DNA of 54,764 nt from JBATTK01 sp049670505 (GCA_049670505.1 JBATTK010000105.1:1-54764); one strand, 5' to 3'. Positions 17,692 through 26,610 are shown, counted from the stretch's first letter. Program-made: numbers and translations. Notes: generated from the letters alone by a model not told the origin.

Positions 17692-18059
17692 TTACCCCTG
17701 CTTTTAAAAATAACACAATTAGAACTTTGTCAAAATGATAATTATCACTCAAATAGTTGATGTTTGTCGTAAAGGAGTTTTAAATACACGCTAACGTTAA
17801 GATATCATTCTATTTTAATAAATTATACCGTTCGATAACGCGGTTAGGAGGTTTTTTCTGCTTTTCAAGTATCTATAAAAATGTCTCTTTACCTAGATTT
17901 TAAATAATTAATAGAGTTATATCTGTAATAAAAATGTTCTTTACGGATTACACCTGGATAGTACCCTATCCATCTAAAGACAGATTTAAGGGTGCATGAC
18001 GAATGGGTTTTTTAGATTTTGAATCCGTATCTTTATTCCTTTAAAATCACAGCAAAAAA
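17692..18059. other. AT-rich intergenic region between divergent genes
   Basis: No gene was seen. There is a perfect 12-bp palindrome TGATAATTATCA at 17736-17747, about 105 bp upstream of the DUF3795 start. A short hairpin GGATAG-TACC-CTATCC lies at 17956-17971, in the likely leader of menB. Both are weak candidates for regulatory sites. A TATCTTTA box near 18027 resembles a -7 element for menB. Confidence 0.4.
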
Positions 18060-18902
18060 ATGAAATCACCCAACTGGAAAGTCGCCCAAGAGTTTAAGGA
18101 CATCACCTATAAAAAATGTAACGGGGTGGCCCGTATCGCTTTTAATAGGCCCAATGTGCGGAATGCCTTTAGGCCTAAAACAACAAGTGAGCTGTACCAG
18201 GCTTTTTATGATGCCCAGGAGGATACTTCCATTGGGGTGGTATTGCTATCCGCTGAAGGCCCCTCTACTAAGGACGGGGTATATTCCTTTTGCAGCGGTG
18301 GTGATCAAAAGGCCAGAGGGCATCAAGGTTATGTAGGGGAGGATGGCATGCACCGACTTAATATTTTGGAAGTACAGCGTTTAATACGTTTTATGCCCAA
18401 GGCAGTTATCGCCGTGGTTCCCGGTTGGGCGGTTGGCGGTGGTCACAGTTTGCATGTAGTATGCGACCTTACCTTGGCGAGTAAGGAACACGCCATTTTT
18501 AAACAGACCGATGCCGACGTTACCAGTTTTGATGGGGGATATGGGTCTGCATATCTGGCCAAAATGGTAGGACAAAAAAAAGCAAGGGAGATTTTCTTTT
18601 TGGGTAGAAGTTATACGGCCCAGGCGGCCTATGAGATGGGAATGGTAAATGCAGTAATCCCGCATGAGGAATTGGAAGATACCGCTTACGAATGGGCCCA
18701 GGAAATCTTGGCCAAATCGCCCACATCCATAAAGATGCTAAAGTTTGCCATGAACTTAACGGACGACGGTATGGTGGGGCAGCAGGTTTTCGCCGGGGAG
18801 GCTACACGTTTGGCCTATATGACGGAGGAGGCCAAGGAAGGTAGAAACGCCTTTTTGGAAAAAAGAAAACCCGATTTCGGTAAGAATAAGTGGATACCTT
18901 AA
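18060..18902 (+). CDS. menB: 1,4-dihydroxy-2-naphthoyl-CoA synthase
   Basis: MenB is a crotonase-fold enzyme that closes the second ring in menaquinone biosynthesis, turning o-succinylbenzoyl-CoA into 1,4-dihydroxy-2-naphthoyl-CoA. The 280-residue sequence has all family landmarks: ARIAFNRPNVRNAFRPKT, the flexible loop YSFCSGGDQKARG, VPGWAVGGGHSLHVVCDLTLAS, the catalytic region DADVTSFDGGYGSAYLA, GRSYTAQAAYEMGMVN, and the C-terminal EGRNAFLEKRKPDF. It is cytoplasmic. No other men gene is in the window. Menaquinone is the expected electron acceptor pool for the Cox enzyme encoded at 43.7-51.1 kb. Confidence 0.96.
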   Translation: MKSPNWKVAQEFKDITYKKCNGVARIAFNRPNVRNAFRPKTTSELYQAFYDAQEDTSIGVVLLSAEGPSTKDGVYSFCSGGDQKARGHQGYVGEDGMHRLNILEVQRLIRFMPKAVIAVVPGWAVGGGHSLHVVCDLTLASKEHAIFKQTDADVTSFDGGYGSAYLAKMVGQKKAREIFFLGRSYTAQAAYEMGMVNAVIPHEELEDTAYEWAQEILAKSPTSIKMLKFAMNLTDDGMVGQQVFAGEATRLAYMTEEAKEGRNAFLEKRKPDFGKNKWIP

Positions 18903-19165
18903 AAAGTTCAAGGTTTAAGGTTCAAGGTCCAAAGTTTTCAGTTTTTGGTTTACGGTTTCTGGTTTCAAAGTTCAAGGTTTTGGTCTTTTTCCCTTGTCCT
19001 CGGGATCTTTGGAGATATGGTATTCAGTTTGCAGTATTGAGTATTCAGAATTCAGAATTCAGAATTTGGTTTCTGGTTTCAAAGTTCAAGGTTCAAAGTT
19101 TTCAGTTTGCAGTTTTTGGAATTCAGAATTTGGTTTCCGGTTATCAAATGCCTAATACCTTATAA
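18903..19165. repeat. Degenerate AAGGTTC / CAGAATT tract
   Basis: This low-complexity noncoding tract follows menB. Units such as GTTCAAGGTTTAAGGTTCAAGG and TTTCAAAGTTCAAGGTTTTGG appear first. Then CAGTTTGCAGTATTGAGTATTCAG and repeated AGAATTCAG appear. Reverse complements of the same words (ACCTTGAACTTTGAACCTTAAAC) fill 32010-32380. No two-hairpin element is seen at this locus. Confidence 0.7.
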
Positions 19166-19189
19166 AGGAAAAGGGGAGGCCCTAAACTA

Positions 19190-19223
19190 AAAAGAGCCTT
19201 ATCGGTTAAGACAAGACTCTTTT
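19190..19223. terminator. Candidate intrinsic terminator after menB
   Basis: AAAAGAG (19190-19196) and CTCTTTT (19217-19223) form a 7-bp stem with a 20-nt loop and a short T-run. It could end menB transcription. It is weaker than the two strong terminators in this window. The remaining 190 bp up to 19417 hold a second small stem (CGGAA-ATC-TTCCG, near 19290) and no gene. Confidence 0.45.
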
Positions 19224-19416
19224 ACGAGAACACTATATGAAAATGAAAAAATTAACTCCTTATTTTTAATTACACTGTAAACATACCACGGAAATCTTCC
19301 GTAGTGAAATTATTGTTGTGAACCGATCGGGTTTTGTGGTCAGCAGTGTAGATTTTGATATTTAGGATAAAATAGAACGTTCAAAAAGCCCTTGAAAAAA
19401 GGCAGCGGCGGATTTG

Positions 19417-20748
19417 TTAATCTATAGCAGCTATAATCTCCTTCAAAAAGTCGTTCGTGCTAAAATGAGGTTCCCCCGTAAGGCCTGTACGTACAATGAC
19501 CAAATCCTTAGACGGAATAATAAATACACGTTGTCCTTGATAACCATTGGCCGAAAACAAATCCTTGGGTACATCTGGATACTTACCTCCAGCATTCAAC
19601 CAAAAATGGGCGCCCGCTATTTTTGTGGAATCTGCCGGTGTGGTAACATAATCTACCCATGAAGGACTAAAAATCTGCTCTCCGTTCCAATTTCCTTTTT
19701 GTAGATATAACAACCCAAATTTAGCCCAATCCCTTGTATTGGCCCAGCCATAGGACGAACCGACAAAATTACCGCTCATGTCCGTTTCAATAAGCATGGA
19801 GTGCATCCCAATTTTATCGATCAAGGCAGTATACGGAAAATCTAAATACGCTTGATGTGTGGAAAACTGCTTACGTAAAATTCCCGATAACATATTTGTA
19901 GTTCCTGAGGAGTAGGTTCGCATTGCATTGGGCCGGGTAGCTATTTTAGTTTTTTCCTGGGCTTTGGTCATATCGGAATCTAGGAACAACATTCGCGTAA
20001 CGTCCGAAATAGACCCATAGTCCTCGTCCCATGCCAATCCACTTTGCATACGCAATAAATGGTTCAGGCTAATGGCATCCCATCCTTCTTTTTGGGAAGT
20101 TTTGAACGGATAATATTCATCTAAATCGATTTTCCCTTCGTACTCAAGAATACCGTATAGGGTAGCCAAGATACTTTTTGTCATGGACCAACCCAATATA
20201 GGGGTGTCCTTAGTAAATCCATCTATATAACGTTCAGAAACAATATGCCCTTTATAGGCTACCAGTAAGGTACGCGTTTTTTTAAGCTCAGGGTCGGTAA
20301 AGACATTGTCCATAACCTTCTCCAATTGTGCATAATTTATATTGGGAAAAACGGTATCTACAGTTCCATTATTTCCATAGGGAAAGGGGAATCCATTATC
20401 CAATCGTGTCCGTTTGGGTTTAATAGTAATTTCCGCAGCGTCCTTTTCTCCGTTTAACAAAACACACCCGAGTCCATCCCTATAGACCGCTTTTCTTTCC
20501 ATTAATCCGAATACCGTGGCGGTAGCGGTTTTTGCCTCCTTATCTACCGTTACCTCGGCCAATTTGATCAAAGGAACATTATTGTCATTTTCAGTAACGG
20601 AGTTGATACTTCTATGCCCGACAAAAACACTGGAAGCCATATTTTTGGCGGCATATCCGGAAATGATATTGAGTTTTGGATAATTATAGATTACTGTTCC
20701 TATGATTATTAGCAACAGAACAAAAACGATACGCTTAAAAATTTTCAT
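19417..20748 (-). CDS. Membrane-anchored serine hydrolase (beta-lactamase class C fold)
   Basis: This 443-residue protein starts with one hydrophobic helix (IVFVLLLIIIGTVIYNY), which makes it membrane-anchored or secreted. The penicillin-binding/beta-lactamase fold follows. The nucleophile motif is SMTK (in LGWSMTKSILATLYGIL). The second motif reads TYSSGTTN, where Y-x-N enzymes have Asn at the third position and this has Ser. LLRMQSGLAWDED and WANTRDWAKFGLLYL are typical of the family. The extra 120-residue N-terminal region is seen in esterase EstB-like members. It is probably an esterase or peptidase. Resistance activity is not implied. Confidence 0.85.
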   Translation of the reverse strand: MKIFKRIVFVLLLIIIGTVIYNYPKLNIISGYAAKNMASSVFVGHRSINSVTENDNNVPLIKLAEVTVDKEAKTATATVFGLMERKAVYRDGLGCVLLNGEKDAAEITIKPKRTRLDNGFPFPYGNNGTVDTVFPNINYAQLEKVMDNVFTDPELKKTRTLLVAYKGHIVSERYIDGFTKDTPILGWSMTKSILATLYGILEYEGKIDLDEYYPFKTSQKEGWDAISLNHLLRMQSGLAWDEDYGSISDVTRMLFLDSDMTKAQEKTKIATRPNAMRTYSSGTTNMLSGILRKQFSTHQAYLDFPYTALIDKIGMHSMLIETDMSGNFVGSSYGWANTRDWAKFGLLYLQKGNWNGEQIFSPSWVDYVTTPADSTKIAGAHFWLNAGGKYPDVPKDLFSANGYQGQRVFIIPSKDLVIVRTGLTGEPHFSTNDFLKEIIAAID

Positions 20749-20799
20749 TGGGCGATAGAATATTGTAATTTTAAATGGCGAATATAAGCAATTGAATTT

Positions 20800-21669
20800 A
20801 TGTCCAACATCGGATTAATTATTGAAGAAAGAAGCAGGGATATAGGGGATTTCCTTGTGGGTAGATTGATTCCTTTCCGGAAAAAACGCATGATAGGTCC
20901 CTTTATCTTTATAGATCATATGGGGCCTACCGTATTGGGGCCAAATCAATACATGGATGTGGATCAACATCCCCATATTGGCTTGTCTACCCTTACCTAT
21001 CTATTAGAGGGAGACCTTATGCACGCGGATAGTATTGGAACCCAACAACGTATTACCCCAGGTTCCGTGAATTGGATGGTAGCGGGGAAAGGCGTTTCGC
21101 ATACGGAGCGAACACCTCCGGATTTAAGGAACGGGCATCAATTTACCGCGCACGGGTATCAAATATGGGTTGCATTGCCCAAGCATCTGGAAGATATAGC
21201 CCCGGAGTTTCATCATATTGAAGCCGAGTTGCTTCCGCAATGGAACGACGGTACGGCGCAATTTACCTTGGTTGCGGGAGAAGGGTATGGTCATAAATCA
21301 CCTGTACCCGTTCATTCCCCTTTGTTCATGGTAGAAATCAAGAGCACTACCACCTATGAATTGAATATTAAAGGCCATCTTAAAGGAGAAATAGGGGTGT
21401 GTATTGTAGATGGGGCTATCGAAGCCTGTGGGGAGACCATAGAAAAAGGAAATATATTGGTCTCCAAAGTGGAGGATTCCTGTACCCTGGTTTTAGCACC
21501 CAATACCCATCTATTGCTTTTTGGTGGGGAAGCCCTTCCGGAAGAACGGCATATCTATTGGAATTTTGTTTCCCATAGCAAGGACAAAATCGAAAAGGCC
21601 AAGACCGATTGGAAAAACAAGTCCTTTCCTATGATGACTACGGATAACAGTTATGTTCCGTTACCCTAG
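20800..21669 (+). CDS. Pirin family protein
   Basis: This 289-residue bicupin is of the pirin family. The N-terminal metal-binding cupin shows FIFIDHMGP, DVDQHPHIGLSTLTYLLEG, MHADSIGTQQRITPGSVNWM and GVSHTERTP, including the expected three His and one Glu. The C-terminal cupin (FMVEIKSTTTYELNI onward) lacks ligands, as is usual. Some pirins have quercetinase activity and others act as regulators; the role here is unknown. It is cytoplasmic and divergent from the serine hydrolase with 51 bp between starts, so the promoters must overlap. Confidence 0.92.
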   Translation: MSNIGLIIEERSRDIGDFLVGRLIPFRKKRMIGPFIFIDHMGPTVLGPNQYMDVDQHPHIGLSTLTYLLEGDLMHADSIGTQQRITPGSVNWMVAGKGVSHTERTPPDLRNGHQFTAHGYQIWVALPKHLEDIAPEFHHIEAELLPQWNDGTAQFTLVAGEGYGHKSPVPVHSPLFMVEIKSTTTYELNIKGHLKGEIGVCIVDGAIEACGETIEKGNILVSKVEDSCTLVLAPNTHLLLFGGEALPEERHIYWNFVSHSKDKIEKAKTDWKNKSFPMMTTDNSYVPLP

Positions 21670-22071
21670 CTATAGCCTTTCCCACATTTTATCGGGACCC
21701 AATCTAAAACTGCCCAAATGTTCAAAATTACATTCGTCGGGAGAAATCAAGGATAGAAAAGTGCTCTGGTCTTTAGATCGATACAGATGGTAGGTTTTTC
21801 CGATAATCGGTTCAAAACTGTACTTGGAGCTATATACCAGATTATTGTATTCATACTCCTCCATCATTTTTTCGTATTCCTGTTTAATACTCTCATATCT
21901 TGCCTTGAACTGAGTGTTGGCACCTATGATATTGGTATTCTTCCAAGAAGTAACATCGGGAGGTGTTATTTTGGGAGCACCTACGCCACTGGCGTACGGC
22001 AATAACTTTGAATGGTAGGTCTGTGATTCCTCATCGAAAACTACAGTATCCGGTTTTTTCTTTTTCTGCAT
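21670..22071 (-). CDS. DUF2452 domain protein
   Basis: The ATG at 22071 gives MQKKKKPDTVVFDEES. A TTG three codons earlier is less likely. The 133-residue product follows the DUF2452 pattern: LPYASGVGAPKITPPDVTSW, FEPIIGKTYHLY, STFLSLISPDECNFEHLGSF and the end DKMWERL. The family is widespread in Bacteroidota and has no known function. No signal peptide was seen. It converges with the pirin gene, whose stop is directly adjacent. Confidence 0.85.
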   Translation of the reverse strand: MQKKKKPDTVVFDEESQTYHSKLLPYASGVGAPKITPPDVTSWKNTNIIGANTQFKARYESIKQEYEKMMEEYEYNNLVYSSKYSFEPIIGKTYHLYRSKDQSTFLSLISPDECNFEHLGSFRLGPDKMWERL

Positions 22072-22154
22072 AGCACGCAAAATTAAGAAAAGTCGGCGAT
22101 TTATTTTTGGATACGGCCGGTTTCATTTTTATCTTTCCAGAACATTGGATAGCT

Positions 22155-22610
22155 ATGAGGCTTACAAAAGACATGTCGACTATTATATTATATCCCATTT
22201 TATGGGTCGGTCTTGTGGGATGTGCAGATAAAATAGACAAGGTAAAGGAGGACGTTTATGTTTGGAAATCTTTGGAAGTGACCGCTACGGCCTACAATTC
22301 CCTGTCGTCACAAACGGATAAGCAGCCAAATATTGCCGCCTGGGGCGATACGTTGAAACCGGGAATGAAATGCATAGCGATCTCCAGAGACCTACTTGCA
22401 TTGGGCCTAAAACATAACACGATGATCAAGATCGACACCTTTGCAGGAATATATCTCGTTAAGGATAAAATGAACAGGCGATGGCGCAATCGAATTGATA
22501 TCTATATGGGGGAAAGCAGAAAACGGGCAAGGCAATGGGGAAGAAAAAAAATAAATATACAGTACGCCATTAAAAAAGATAGTACGCTAATGGAAACGCA
22601 TACACCATGA
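22155..22610 (+). CDS. 3D-domain lipoprotein (MltA-like catalytic domain)
   Basis: The product is a small lipoprotein: MRLTKDMSTIILYPILWVGL followed by VGC, with the acylated Cys in lipobox LVGC. A further ATG at 22173 would still give a signal peptide. A TTG at 22107 is too far upstream. After the signal comes one 3D domain with its aspartates: YVWKSLEVTATAYNS, PGMKCIAISRDLL, KIDTFAGIYLVKDKMN and RIDIYMG. 3D domains occur in lytic transglycosylase MltA and related cell-wall proteins. Its stop overlaps the ATGA at 22607, and the amidase gene follows, which supports a cell-wall role. Confidence 0.82.
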   Translation: MRLTKDMSTIILYPILWVGLVGCADKIDKVKEDVYVWKSLEVTATAYNSLSSQTDKQPNIAAWGDTLKPGMKCIAISRDLLALGLKHNTMIKIDTFAGIYLVKDKMNRRWRNRIDIYMGESRKRARQWGRKKINIQYAIKKDSTLMETHTP

Positions 22611-22639
22611 ATGTGTACTTTTATGGTTTAACCGTTCAA

Positions 22640-23317
22640 ATGAAATATCTAATTTACCTAAGTTGCTTTTTTGCGTGTTTTTCCTGTAACACATCCAAGG
22701 AGATGCTGATTGTGGACAAGCCCATTGTATTCAACAAGGAACGTAGTCAAATGACCTTGGATTATCTTTCGGACCGGTATGGGCTACAACAAGATATTCC
22801 TTCCATAACGCCCAAAATAATTGTGCTCCATTGGACCGCCATTCCGACTTTTGAAAAATCCTATGAGGCCTTTGAACAGCCTAGACTGCCCAATTGGCGA
22901 CCGGATATTGAAAATGTAAGTGGGCTTAATGTATCTTCCCAGTTTTTAGTAGATCAGGATGGTACCATCTATAGGTTGATGCCAGAAACCACAATGGCAC
23001 GCCATGTCATAGGACTCAATCATTGTGCAATAGGAATTGAGAATGTGGGCGGTACGGACCAAGTTCCCCTGACCAAAAAACAAAGGGATTCCAATATTTG
23101 GTTGGTCAAGTATTTGAAATCCAAATATGATATCGACTATTTGATCGGACATTATGAATATACCTATTTTGAGGGCCACGAACTTTGGTTGGAAAAAGAC
23201 GAGGGGTATAGAACGGAAAAGACCGATCCCGGAAAGGAGTTTTTGGCAAAAGTAAAGAAAGCAACTAAAGACCTTAATTTTAAACCAACACCGAAAAAAA
23301 ATACCTATGATCAATAA
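22640..23317 (+). CDS. N-acetylmuramoyl-L-alanine amidase, lipoprotein
   Basis: The ATG at 22640 gives MKYLIYLSCFFACFSCN, a lipoprotein signal with lipobox FSC. An ATG at 22607 overlaps the upstream stop and adds 11 residues. The mature part is an amidase_2/PGRP-like zinc domain: IIVLHWTAIPTFEKSYEAF (first His ligand), VSSQFLVDQDGTIYRLMPE, HVIGLNHCAIGIENVGG, IDYLIGHYEYT and a late KTDPGKEF, the last Asp-Pro matching the ligand-bearing motif. It cleaves the amide between MurNAc and stem peptide. It lies in a compact operon: 3D lipoprotein, amidase, M14 peptidase. Confidence 0.9.
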   Translation: MKYLIYLSCFFACFSCNTSKEMLIVDKPIVFNKERSQMTLDYLSDRYGLQQDIPSITPKIIVLHWTAIPTFEKSYEAFEQPRLPNWRPDIENVSGLNVSSQFLVDQDGTIYRLMPETTMARHVIGLNHCAIGIENVGGTDQVPLTKKQRDSNIWLVKYLKSKYDIDYLIGHYEYTYFEGHELWLEKDEGYRTEKTDPGKEFLAKVKKATKDLNFKPTPKKNTYDQ

Positions 23318-24791
23318 GTTTCTGATTGCGTTAATCGCTATTTTCTTCATAGCACCGGCAAAGGCCCAGGAAAAGGATATTACTACTTCTCTTTATAAAA
23401 CCTATGAGGAATTTAAGGAATCCGCACTGGATAAAAGAAGGATCAAACATCATGAGATCCAACCCCTGATTACCCAATATAGAAAGAATCCAAAGTTCAA
23501 GGTGCAAAAGGTGGGTGAATCCATTGAAGGTAGGGATTTATCCTTGATCAGTATCGGGTCCGGTGAGACCGATGTTTTTCTTTGGTCACAAATGCACGGT
23601 AACGAACCTACCGCCACCCTGGCAATTTTTGACATACTTCGTTTTTTGGATAGCGATACTTTTGTAGCGGAAAAGAAGGCCATTCTCGATAATTTGACCC
23701 TTCATTTTTTACCGATGTTGAATCCCGATGGGGCAGAAGTCTACCAAAGACGAAATACGTTGGGGATAGATATCAATAGGGATGCCCTGCGATTACAATC
23801 TCCTGAAGGAAAGACTTTAAAGAGGGTGAGGGACAGTTTGGAGGCCGATTTTGGTTTTAACCTGCACGATCAAAGTACATATTACAATGCCGAACTAACC
23901 GAAAAACCAGCGACCATTTCCTATTTGGCACCTCCCTATAATTATGAAAAGGATATCAATGAAGGACGTGGTAATGCGATGAAAATAATTGTTTTTATGA
24001 ATACCATTATTCAAAAATATGCACCGGGGCAGGTTGGGAGGTATAGTGACGATTTTGAACCCCGGGCCTTTGGCGATAATATCCAAAAATGGGGTACCAG
24101 TACAATTTTAATAGAATCGGGCGGATATACCAAGGATGTAGAAAAGCAGGAAATACGAAAGCTTAATTATGTATCCATACTTTCTGCAGTGTATACCATT
24201 GCCCAGGGTAGTTATGCGAACATTCCGATCGAAGATTATGAAAAGATTCCAAAAAACGATCGCAAGCTGTTCGATTTAAAAATCAAGGAAGTTACCTATG
24301 AATTGCAGGGCAACGACTATATTCTGGATCTGGGCATCAATCGTTTGGAGGTAGATAACGAAATGCATACGGATTTTTACTATAGCAGCAGAATCATTGA
24401 TCAGGGGGACCTTTCTACTTATTATGGGTATGAAACCTTGGAGGCTTCCGGGTATAGCATAAGGGCGGGAGCCGTGTATCCTGAAACCTTGGATACGCTA
24501 AAGGATCTGGACTTTATTTCGCTATTGAAATCCGGTTTTACCTATGTCCGGGTTAAAAATATATCAAATGATGCATCCCACTCCCCATTTCCTGTCCATA
24601 TCATTAGCGAGCGATATGAGGTACCCGAACTTCATTTGGAAGTCGGTATCAATCCTACTTTCCTTTTGGAAAAGGACAACGAGATCCATTATGCGGTTAT
24701 CAATGGATTTCTAATCGACTTAAAAAAAGGTAAAAAACTTATACTTTTTAATTTAGGCGGAAAAAAAGTTAACGCCATGATATATCGATAG
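23307..24791 (+). CDS. Secreted M14 zinc carboxypeptidase
   Basis: This 494-residue protein has a signal peptide (MINKFLIALIAIFFIAPAKA). The peptidase M14 domain shows the zinc motif QMHGNEPTATLAIFD (HxxE), substrate-binding NPDGAEVYQRRNTLGIDINRDA and the third zinc ligand in FGFNLHDQS. The likely catalytic Glu is in STILIESGGYT. The last 170 residues are a C-terminal extension typical of Bacteroidota members. The start codon overlaps the end of the amidase gene by 11 bp. Action on peptidoglycan peptides is inferred from the neighbours. Confidence 0.9.
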   Translation: MINKFLIALIAIFFIAPAKAQEKDITTSLYKTYEEFKESALDKRRIKHHEIQPLITQYRKNPKFKVQKVGESIEGRDLSLISIGSGETDVFLWSQMHGNEPTATLAIFDILRFLDSDTFVAEKKAILDNLTLHFLPMLNPDGAEVYQRRNTLGIDINRDALRLQSPEGKTLKRVRDSLEADFGFNLHDQSTYYNAELTEKPATISYLAPPYNYEKDINEGRGNAMKIIVFMNTIIQKYAPGQVGRYSDDFEPRAFGDNIQKWGTSTILIESGGYTKDVEKQEIRKLNYVSILSAVYTIAQGSYANIPIEDYEKIPKNDRKLFDLKIKEVTYELQGNDYILDLGINRLEVDNEMHTDFYYSSRIIDQGDLSTYYGYETLEASGYSIRAGAVYPETLDTLKDLDFISLLKSGFTYVRVKNISNDASHSPFPVHIISERYEVPELHLEVGINPTFLLEKDNEIHYAVINGFLIDLKKGKKLILFNLGGKKVNAMIYR

Positions 24792-24796
24792 CCTCT

Positions 24797-24964
24797 CTAG
24801 TATCCGAACTGAATACTCATCTGCGACCCGTATTTCAACAATATCACCAACATGGTCATTAAAACCGTTACAATGGAAGAAAATAATAGGAGTACCAGGC
24901 TTTTATACCATTTTGATAGGGATCCTATTGCGCTTTGACTTATAATTTCGTTGATTACATCCAT
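24797..24964 (-). CDS. Small single-helix membrane protein (55 aa)
   Basis: This 55-codon frame runs on the reverse strand from ATG 24964 to TAG 24797. It starts MDVINEIISQSAIGSLSKWY, then has one transmembrane segment KSLVLLLFSSIVTVLMTML continuing VILLKYG. It ends SQMSIQFGY. The layout, with a polar amphipathic N-terminus, Trp-Tyr-Lys at the membrane border and one helix, looks like a true small membrane protein. It ends 5 bp from the stop of the convergent M14 gene, which fits tight gene packing. I recognise no family. Confidence 0.55.
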   Translation of the reverse strand: MDVINEIISQSAIGSLSKWYKSLVLLLFSSIVTVLMTMLVILLKYGSQMSIQFGY

Positions 24965-25223
24965 GATTTCTTTCTTTGCGACCCTAACTATCGGGGGTCT
25001 AGTTAAACATTATCATAGTTCTTAGGATGTAGTTTAAGTTGTAACGTACAGATTTGGAGTTGTTATGTAAGAAACAATTATCGGGCCAAAAACCCTACTG
25101 AAATGGGCTAAATAGTATATAAATCTGTTCAATTGCACCTTATACTCGTTATAACGGGCAAAATCAACATACGCTGATATAAAATTAGAAACTAGATAGT
25201 TGGAAGCTGGAGACCATATTTGG

Positions 25224-25261
25224 GTGCCTGAGTGATCGTGAAACGATCGTATCGAAGGCAC
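25224..25261. repeat. Two-hairpin element copy C: solitary hairpin 1
   Basis: Only hairpin 1 is present, in reverse orientation to copies A and B. It runs from GTGCCTGAGTGATCGTGAAA to AGGCAC, with a perfect inner stem GATCGT-GAA-ACGATC. The spacer remnant GACCATATTTGG precedes it and the flank TAGTTTCTTGG follows. The expected hairpin 2 (upstream) is missing or eroded. Confidence 0.8.
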
Positions 25262-25293
25262 ATATAGTTTCTTGGGAACCGGAAGTCATACAA

Positions 25294-25380
25294 TGGAATT
25301 AATTTCGTTTAACGTTAAAAGTTAACAGTAGGTTTTTCCACAATCGGCCTTTAACGTTAAACCATCAACGAATAACCATT
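25294..25380. repeat. Second intergenic repeat module (GTAGGTTTTTCC type)
   Basis: This module contains AATTAATTTCGTTTAACGTT, GTAGGTTTTTCCACAATCGG and CAACGAATAACCATT. A related segment is at 51365-51410, directly after copy F, and a shortened relative is at 26563-26610. It contains TTAACGTTAA palindromes and appears noncoding. Confidence 0.65.
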
Positions 25381-25383
25381 GAC

Positions 25384-25473
25384 TTTCAATACGATAAAGT
25401 GTAGCTACTGAAAATCACTCCATGACCATATTTGGGTGCCTGAGTGATCGTTTTACGATCGTATCGAAGGCAC
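25384..25473. repeat. Two-hairpin element copy D (one half degenerate)
   Basis: Hairpin 1 (25436-25473) is intact, with inner stem GATCGT-TTT-ACGATC. The hairpin 2 half (25384-25424) keeps only its ends (TTTCAATACGAT and ATCACTCCATG) and has lost internal pairing. The orientation matches copy C, 120 bp away. Confidence 0.8.
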
Positions 25474-25505
25474 AGGGTCATTTCAACTAATTATCGGAAC
25501 CAATA

Positions 25506-25539
25506 AAAAAGGTCCTGACAACTTCGTCAGGACCTTTTT
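25506..25539 (-). terminator. Strong intrinsic terminator of the OmpA lipoprotein gene
   Basis: A perfect 14-bp stem AAAAAGGTCCTGAC / GTCAGGACCTTTTT closes on the loop AACTTC and has T-runs on both sides. It lies 24 bp past the stop codon of the OmpA-like gene on the reverse strand. Confidence 0.92.
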
Positions 25540-25562
25540 ACTTATATGGTATGCCTTACAGT

Positions 25563-26390
25563 TTACAAGCTTTCGGAATCCAATAAAGCAAAGAATTTAT
25601 CCAGATTAGGAATAATAACGATTCTTGTACGTCTGTTCTTGGACATATTCTCTTTAGAATCATTTTCTACCAAAGGAACATAGCTGCTTCTTCCGGCAGC
25701 GATTAATTTGGAAGGATCTACCTTATATTCATTTTGCAAAATTCGAACGATGGAGGTAGCCCTTTTGACACTTAGATCCCAGTTATCCTGAAATAGTTCC
25801 GTGCTAATAGTCTTGGAATCGGTGTGACCCTCTACCATAACTTCCATACTTGGCTCCGAATTAATGACCTCTGCCAATTTGTTTAAGATATTATCGGCTT
25901 TACTACTTAACTTGTAGCTACCGCTTTTAAACAATAGTTTATCGGAAATATTGATCATGACTACCGTTTTGTCTATATTTATATCAACATCATCTTCCTC
26001 ATCGGCAATAGACTTTTTTAAGTTGTACGAAACCGCCAAGTTAATGGAATCCTCTAAGGTTTGGGCGTTCGCCAAAGCTGATGGATCTACTTTACTTAAG
26101 GTAGTCCTCATTTTTTCCTTGGTGTTGTTGCTCATTACCGCAACATCGTCTACAGAAGTAAGTTGACTGTCGTTCATTTCCTTAAGGGAGTTGATTTTTT
26201 CGTTGTACTCGGCAACTCTAGCCTCTATCTTGGAAACTTTGGCCTCCAATTCTTCTTTCTCAACCTGTGTCTTCGTCAATTGACTCTGTGTATCGGCCAA
26301 ATTGCCTTCCAAAGCCACGTATTTTTTCTTGGATACGCAGGAAGTCAGGACAATTAGGAGCATTGTGCTCATTAGGGATAATCTTTTCAT
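25563..26390 (-). CDS. OmpA-family lipoprotein with coiled coil
   Basis: The 275-residue product has a lipoprotein signal (MSTMLLIVLTSC, Cys at about residue 18). A long coiled coil follows, about residues 25-75, rich in Q, E and K heptads (SQLTKTQVEKEELEAKVSKI). Next is a linker with VDINIDKTVVMINISDKLLF, then an OmpA C-terminal domain that binds peptidoglycan (VMVEGHTDSKTI, LSVKRATSIVRIL, IAAGRSSYVPLV, NRRTRIVIIP). It is expected to tie the outer membrane to the cell wall. It is monocistronic with its own terminator. ATACCTTAGGTAT at 26419-26431 in the leader is a short palindrome of unknown meaning. Confidence 0.92.
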   Translation of the reverse strand: MKRLSLMSTMLLIVLTSCVSKKKYVALEGNLADTQSQLTKTQVEKEELEAKVSKIEARVAEYNEKINSLKEMNDSQLTSVDDVAVMSNNTKEKMRTTLSKVDPSALANAQTLEDSINLAVSYNLKKSIADEEDDVDINIDKTVVMINISDKLLFKSGSYKLSSKADNILNKLAEVINSEPSMEVMVEGHTDSKTISTELFQDNWDLSVKRATSIVRILQNEYKVDPSKLIAAGRSSYVPLVENDSKENMSKNRRTRIVIIPNLDKFFALLDSESL

Positions 26391-26562
26391 TTTTGTTTTC
26401 TTTAAATTAATGTTTAGAATACCTTAGGTATACGATGACAATTAAAAAAAAGATGTTTTAAAGTCGTATTTATTGTGTCGACCAGTGGAGATTGGATACA
26501 TTCCGGAGCACAGAACCTTAAATTAAACAACTGGGAATGAATCACTATGGGTAGAAAATCCG

Positions 26563-26610
26563 TGAAATTAATTTTGTTAAGCGTTAATTATTAGCAGTAG
26601 ATTTTTTTGC
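26563..26610. repeat. Shortened copy of the GTAGGTTTTTCC-type module
   Basis: The segment GAAATTAATTTTGTTAAGCG through AGCAGTAGATTTTTTTGC aligns with 25295-25341 with scattered substitutions. It stops exactly where the VWA-like remnant begins. Confidence 0.6.

Noticed and set aside
18890..19165. 91-residue open frame after menB
   Set aside because: It reads through the degenerate AAGGTTC/CAGAATT tract, so the peptide is an artefact of short repeats.
19417..20748. Beta-lactamase resistance gene
   Set aside because: The SxxK motif marks the fold, but the Y-x-N motif is altered and the long N-terminal part fits esterase-like members. Resistance cannot be inferred.
25034..25261. 75-residue reverse-strand frame
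   Set aside because: Its first half is read from the hairpin element copy C, and no homologous feature is visible.
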